Below, in pieces: positions 60,460 to 64,000 of a stretch of DNA of 64,000 nt. The stretch's first letter is position 1. Each line of letters opens with the position of its first letter. The translations under genes were made by a program, and so were the position numbers. Origin of the DNA: Nectonema munidae (taxonomy: Eukaryota; Nematomorpha; Nectonematoida; Nectonematidae); contig JAUIRK010000864.1 of NCBI GenBank assembly GCA_030549495.1, positions 1 to 64,000 on the forward strand, in the 5' to 3' direction. Under the pieces are notes generated by a model. The model was given only the letters and a program-made list of their open reading frames with translations, had not been told where the DNA came from and made no database searches.

Positions 60460-61750
60460 GGATTTGTGCATAAGTTTGTTTTGTAAAATTGCTTAGCATG
60501 CTTGGATTCGATTTACCTTGATAATGTCTTTCCATTTTTGAAATATCTGGATGAAAACTCTCTCCATGTTCATCACTCTAGATGTCCCCAAATTTTTAAG
60601 AAAAAAAACAGCATGGGAGTCAAGAAAGCGAATTTATAAAGACACCCAAGCTCCTAATTCCTCAAAAGCATCAATTAGTTTCCATAAAATACTTCTGTAA
60701 TTAGCTGATTTCTTGGTATCAGGAAAGTTTTCACATGCAAGTTTCAATGCTTTTCCCATGCTTTTAATTATTTTTCATCCATAACTTTGTCAAATTCTTT
60801 GTATTTAAAAACCATTTTTACAAAATAATCCAAGTTTAATGTCAAGAGGACGAAGAAAAATTTTATTTTGATCTACTAAAGGATATTTTATGTTATAATT
60901 TCCTGGTTCAAAGGATGTTCTTTTTTGCAACAATTTTTGATTGTAATGTTTTGTTACAGCTCGGCCATCTCAATAATAATGAAAACAATAATATTATGTA
61001 AAACGAGTTTACATGCCCATAAGAGTCCAAATATTTTAAGAACTCCACAAATCTTCGATTTGTACATTTGATACTTGATGGAATCTAAAATAAGTTTTAC
61101 ATTATCATAACTTTCTTACAAATGCACAGAATGATCTATTGGAATACTTGGATATTTATTGCCATTATGTAGCCCGAACAGCTTGTAAACTTCTTTTGGA
61201 TGATTCTATGAAAAGTCTCCATTCATCAGAAACATGAGGCACATCAAAAAAATCAAACAAAGCTTTCATTTTCAAAAACAAAGATGAATCATGGTTTCGT
61301 TTTCTAAAACTTGTAATTTATTATTGAGATCAGAACAAAAAGAAGAAAAACTTGATTGATGAAATTGTATTATTTATACTGTCTTAAGATTCAATAATTT
61401 TTTATTTTTTGGACGAACATATATTAAAAAAGTTTCCGAGTGATAAACAGGTCTTATAGCTGATGAAAAATTAGGATAAAAAATATATTTTTTTATTATA
61501 TCCAAAATATTTGTTGAGCAAAAATAACAATTGTCTGAGCGATTCAAAGGCTCTTTCCAAATCATAGATACAGAAAATTTAAGATTTCCTTTTTCTAGCC
61601 AACCCTAAAGTTAATCCATTATAACAAGACTTACTATCTTTGGCGCCGATGATTTGTCATGGTCCTTTACAATCAAAATAAAAAAATAAGCAGATTTGAA
61701 TAAATGTGTAATTTTGCGACGTTGTGATACAATTGTGTATGTGAAAGCCA
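60460..61750 (-). pseudogene. Unnamed Cys-rich transposon-like protein family, copy 2
   Basis: Same family as 53294-54849, opposite strand, more decayed. From about 61750 downward: HLFKSAYFFILIVKDHDKSS, then MIWKEPLNRSDNCYFCSTNI (61565 on) and FSSAIRPVYHSE. FIESSKRSLQAV then LHNGNKYPSIPIDHSVHL (about 61215-61130) follow. Next are RTSFEPG and PLDIKLGLF (about 60925-60835). Finally comes a stretch with NLGDI, a stop, SDEHGESFHPDISKMERHYQ near 60590-60530. It therefore reaches past the point where copy 1 is cut. Many stops and frame changes are present. No ends found. Confidence 0.75.
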
Positions 61751-61759
61751 TGTATGTGA

Positions 61760-62088
61760 AAGCAATGTATCTTTTGCTTTCATGAATATTCTGCTGCATG
61801 ATGCAAGGCAAGCAATATTATTTACGCTTTCACTTATTCAATACAAAATATATGTGAAGATGAAAAATAAAAAAATGATAGTTTTTCCTAGGAAAGTATA
61901 CGAAGATGGGCAAGCAGTTTTAAAATTGCTTTCTAACTAACGTATTAGAAAAAGAGATATATAAAAAAAGAGATTGCGTATATAGAAACATGTGTATTGC
62001 TGTTTACTTCATTTTTGTTTTTGCATGCCCTTTGTGTAGAAGCACGCTTCGCCACTACTCACTACAAACAGCAAAAATTATTTACATC
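61760..62088. other. No gene seen
   Basis: AT-rich; no feature recognised. Confidence 0.5.
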
Positions 62089-62092
62089 ATTA

Positions 62093-62262
62093 GGGGTCGT
62101 TCACAATTGACGTCAACTAAAACTGGGGGGGGGGGGGGGGGGTATCCAAAGTTGACATAAGTCAATTTTGTTAAGTGATGATATATCTAAAAGTTTGACA
62201 TGAGGGGGGGGAGGGGGTTGAAATTTATCAAAAAAATGTTGACGTCAATTGTGAACGACCCC
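62093..62262. mobile_element. 170-bp MITE with TTA target duplication (PIF/Harbinger-like)
   Basis: Terminal repeats GGGGTCGTTCACAATTGACG and its complement at the right are perfect over at least 25 bp, flanked by TTA at 62090-62092 and 62263-62265. The interior contains a G18 run (62125-62142) and a second G-rich run (62203-62217). TTA duplications are typical of PIF/Harbinger and ISL2EU-like elements. Confidence 0.85.
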
Positions 62263-62439
62263 TTAAAGCATCTTTTTTTATGGTTTGACATTTTGAAGTT
62301 ATAATTAGAGTAAAATGGTATGTGGTAGGTAGGTAGATTTCAAGGCACTTTGGAGCGTGTGCTGATATGCTCACGTAAGCTTGAGAGTTGGTTAAGGGAA
62401 GTGGAAATGTGGATAGATATAGGCAAGAGTTAGGAGTGT

Positions 62440-62930
62440 TATTAAAATAGAAAATAAAAAGAGGCAAATTAGTTTGTTATAAGGTGTTCGACCGCCGTGG
62501 GAGTGGTTTTAATGGTGTCAATAAGAGTTACGAGGGATTTTAGTACTGTTGGATGTATGAGAAGATCTGAAAGTACTGTTGGTGATCTATTTTAAGCAAA
62601 AAAATGGGGCGTCTTAGAAGATCTTTGCGATGAAAAGAGAAGATTTGACATGTGAAGATGAGATGGTATGACGTTTCTATTGTGTCACATCCGAAACGGC
62701 AGTCGCTAACTTTAATTCCTGAGAGATATGCTCTGCATGGTCAGTGGCCTGATAGCCACCGAATAGTTGAACGTAACGGTGTAATTTTTTTTTGAAAGTA
62801 GCGTATATTGTGCTGATCTATATAGAAAGAGGAGATTAGTGCATTTTGAGATGAAAATATTTAGATCTGCCATTCTTTCAGGGGGGATAAGTTGATCTGC
62901 GTTACATAGGTTTTGAGAGATAGGGAGGTG
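62440..62930 (-). pseudogene. LINE C-terminal fragment (Jockey/R1-like), decayed
   Basis: The minus strand reads STIRWLSGH, a stop, PCRAYLSGIKVSDCRFGCDT, then IETSYHLIFTCQIFSFHRK. This matches the post-RNase-H Cys/His motif GHGPF..YL..F...C.CG..ET..HLLF.C..F of Jockey/R1/I-type LINEs. One stop is inside the motif and one zinc cysteine position is altered. Upstream coding is not legible. Confidence 0.55.
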
Positions 62931-63230
62931 ATGAGAGAGGTAAGTTTGAAGTTAAGTGGTCAACGAAGGAGTTTTCTGCCATGTTTGGGTGAGCAGGGCA
63001 TCAGCATAGATGTATGTGGAAATGCTTGGTACTGCTGAAGGGAGGAGGCGAGTAGGAAGGAAGGAAATGGGATGTTATGTAATAGAGAGCACAAATCATA
63101 TGCACAGATCGTGGATTATTTCTTGTGCATCGGTAAAGAAATGGATGGTAGTAAAATAAGAAAAAATAGTTAATGTTATAGGTAATCGTAGTGCAGGCAT
63201 GTAAACGGCTGAAGATTTCGCATTCGAAGA

Positions 63231-64000
63231 TTGAAATTGCTTTTTTATTCTAAAGAAATGTTTTTACTTATTATGAGATATACAAACAGAAAAGTGAGTG
63301 ATGTTTGCTATGAATATAAAACTAAAAATAAGTGTGGACAATGTCCTCCTCATATGGCAAGATTTTCTATGGAAGAAATAAAAGCTTCATTTGCAATTCT
63401 AATTAGAGCAGGAGTTGATCGTGAAAACATGACAAATTTGCAAGAATTATGGTTAGAAGTAGATGGCAGACCTTTTTATAAGGCAACCATGTCTTTTCAA
63501 AGATTTAAGTTTTTTCCAAAATGTTTACGTTTTGATAGATTCAGAAACGGTGAAGAATGAAAAAAATCCGATCGTTTAACGGCAATTAGTGATTTATGGA
63601 ACTTGTTTAAAAAAATCTACTAAATTTTTCCTGATATTAACATAACCGTAGATGAACAATTAGTTGGCTATAGAGGCAAAGTCCCTGGTAGAGTCTACAT
63701 GTCTAATAAACCACGTAAATATGGTGTTTAAATATATTGGGCTTGTGAAGCTTCTTCCGGTTTCGCCTTAAAAGGATATATCTATGATGGTCCAAATAAA
63801 GATCTTGAAAAAAAATACGAGCAAAGTTTTTCCTGCATTATCGTACTTCATTTGATGGAGCCTTTTTTTGTTCAGGAAGGGAAGTTTATACTGATAGGTA
63901 TTTTACTTCTCAAAAACTTGTTGTTGAACTGGCTAAAAAATTTTGACACTAATAGGAACTATCAAAAGCTCAAGAAAAGAAATTCCACACAACATGAAGA
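63231..64000 (+). pseudogene. piggyBac transposase, broken, continues past window
   Basis: Reads FSMEEIKASFAILIRAGVDR, PFYKATMSFQRFKFFPKCLR and the first catalytic region INITVDEQLVGYRGK, then VYMSNKPRKYGV. Next is a second Asp region VYTDRYFTSQKLVVELAKKF in another frame, and IKSSRKEIPHNM in a third. In-frame stops lie at 63558, 63621 and 63729, and frame changes near 63800-63880 and 63945. It is a different subfamily from the 36-49 kb copy, judged by sequence. The C-terminus is off-window. Confidence 0.88.

Noticed and set aside
62228-62467. 79-codon minus-strand frame
   Set aside because: Overlaps the MITE end and a unique stretch; no recognised family.

Overview
This is an AT-rich, intron-bearing eukaryotic window dominated by transposons and satellites. 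The mix of hAT, piggyBac, Tigger/pogo and non-LTR elements, and an unnamed repeat family I associate with arthropod and cnidarian genomes, suggests an arthropod. A crustacean such as a parasitic copepod is my guess, held with low confidence. I saw no LTR, viral or capsid-bearing element and no RNA gene.

The one convincing host gene is a tandem-C2, synaptotagmin-like gene on the + strand, with four exons: 30630-31316, 31796-31910, 50256-50447 and 58894-59042. All three junctions have GT..AG borders and compatible phases (0, 1, 1), and the joined frame is exactly 381 codons including the stop. Its second intron (about 18.3 kb) and third intron (about 8.4 kb) hold most of the mobile DNA in the right half of the window.

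Layout. 1-2.7 kb: 5' half of a hAT element on the minus strand. 3.6-6.6 kb: a nearly full-length CR1/L2-like LINE. 7.1-9 kb: a decayed RTE-like LINE. 11.06-13.24 kb: a 2-kb perfect (CAT)n array abutting a Tigger/jerky fragment. 14-24.7 kb: hAT and Tigger fragments, a 110-bp satellite interrupted by a 39-bp satellite, an inverted old copy of a 150-bp satellite, and two MITEs. 27.4-29.8 kb: a dispersed repeat family with a palindromic 28-bp minisatellite.

Intron 2 (31.9-50.3 kb): a piggyBac-like terminus carrying two 150-bp satellites, then a larger piggyBac element (about 36.03-49.02 kb). The transposase of that element has its own intron (37014-45395), filled with duplicated repeats and a truncated hAT, and its second exon is split by a Tigger element (46379-48308). 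Intron 3 (50.4-58.9 kb): a hAT copy, an unnamed Cys-rich transposon-like gene, a GTF2I-type hAT inserted into it, a piggyBac-like right end and more dispersed repeats. 59-64 kb: the end of the host gene, a second copy of the unnamed family, a TTA-flanked MITE, a LINE fragment and a broken piggyBac transposase entering the window edge.

Apart from the C2-domain gene, the sequences do not form a pathway; they form a stratified record of nested insertions whose order can largely be read from which element interrupts which.
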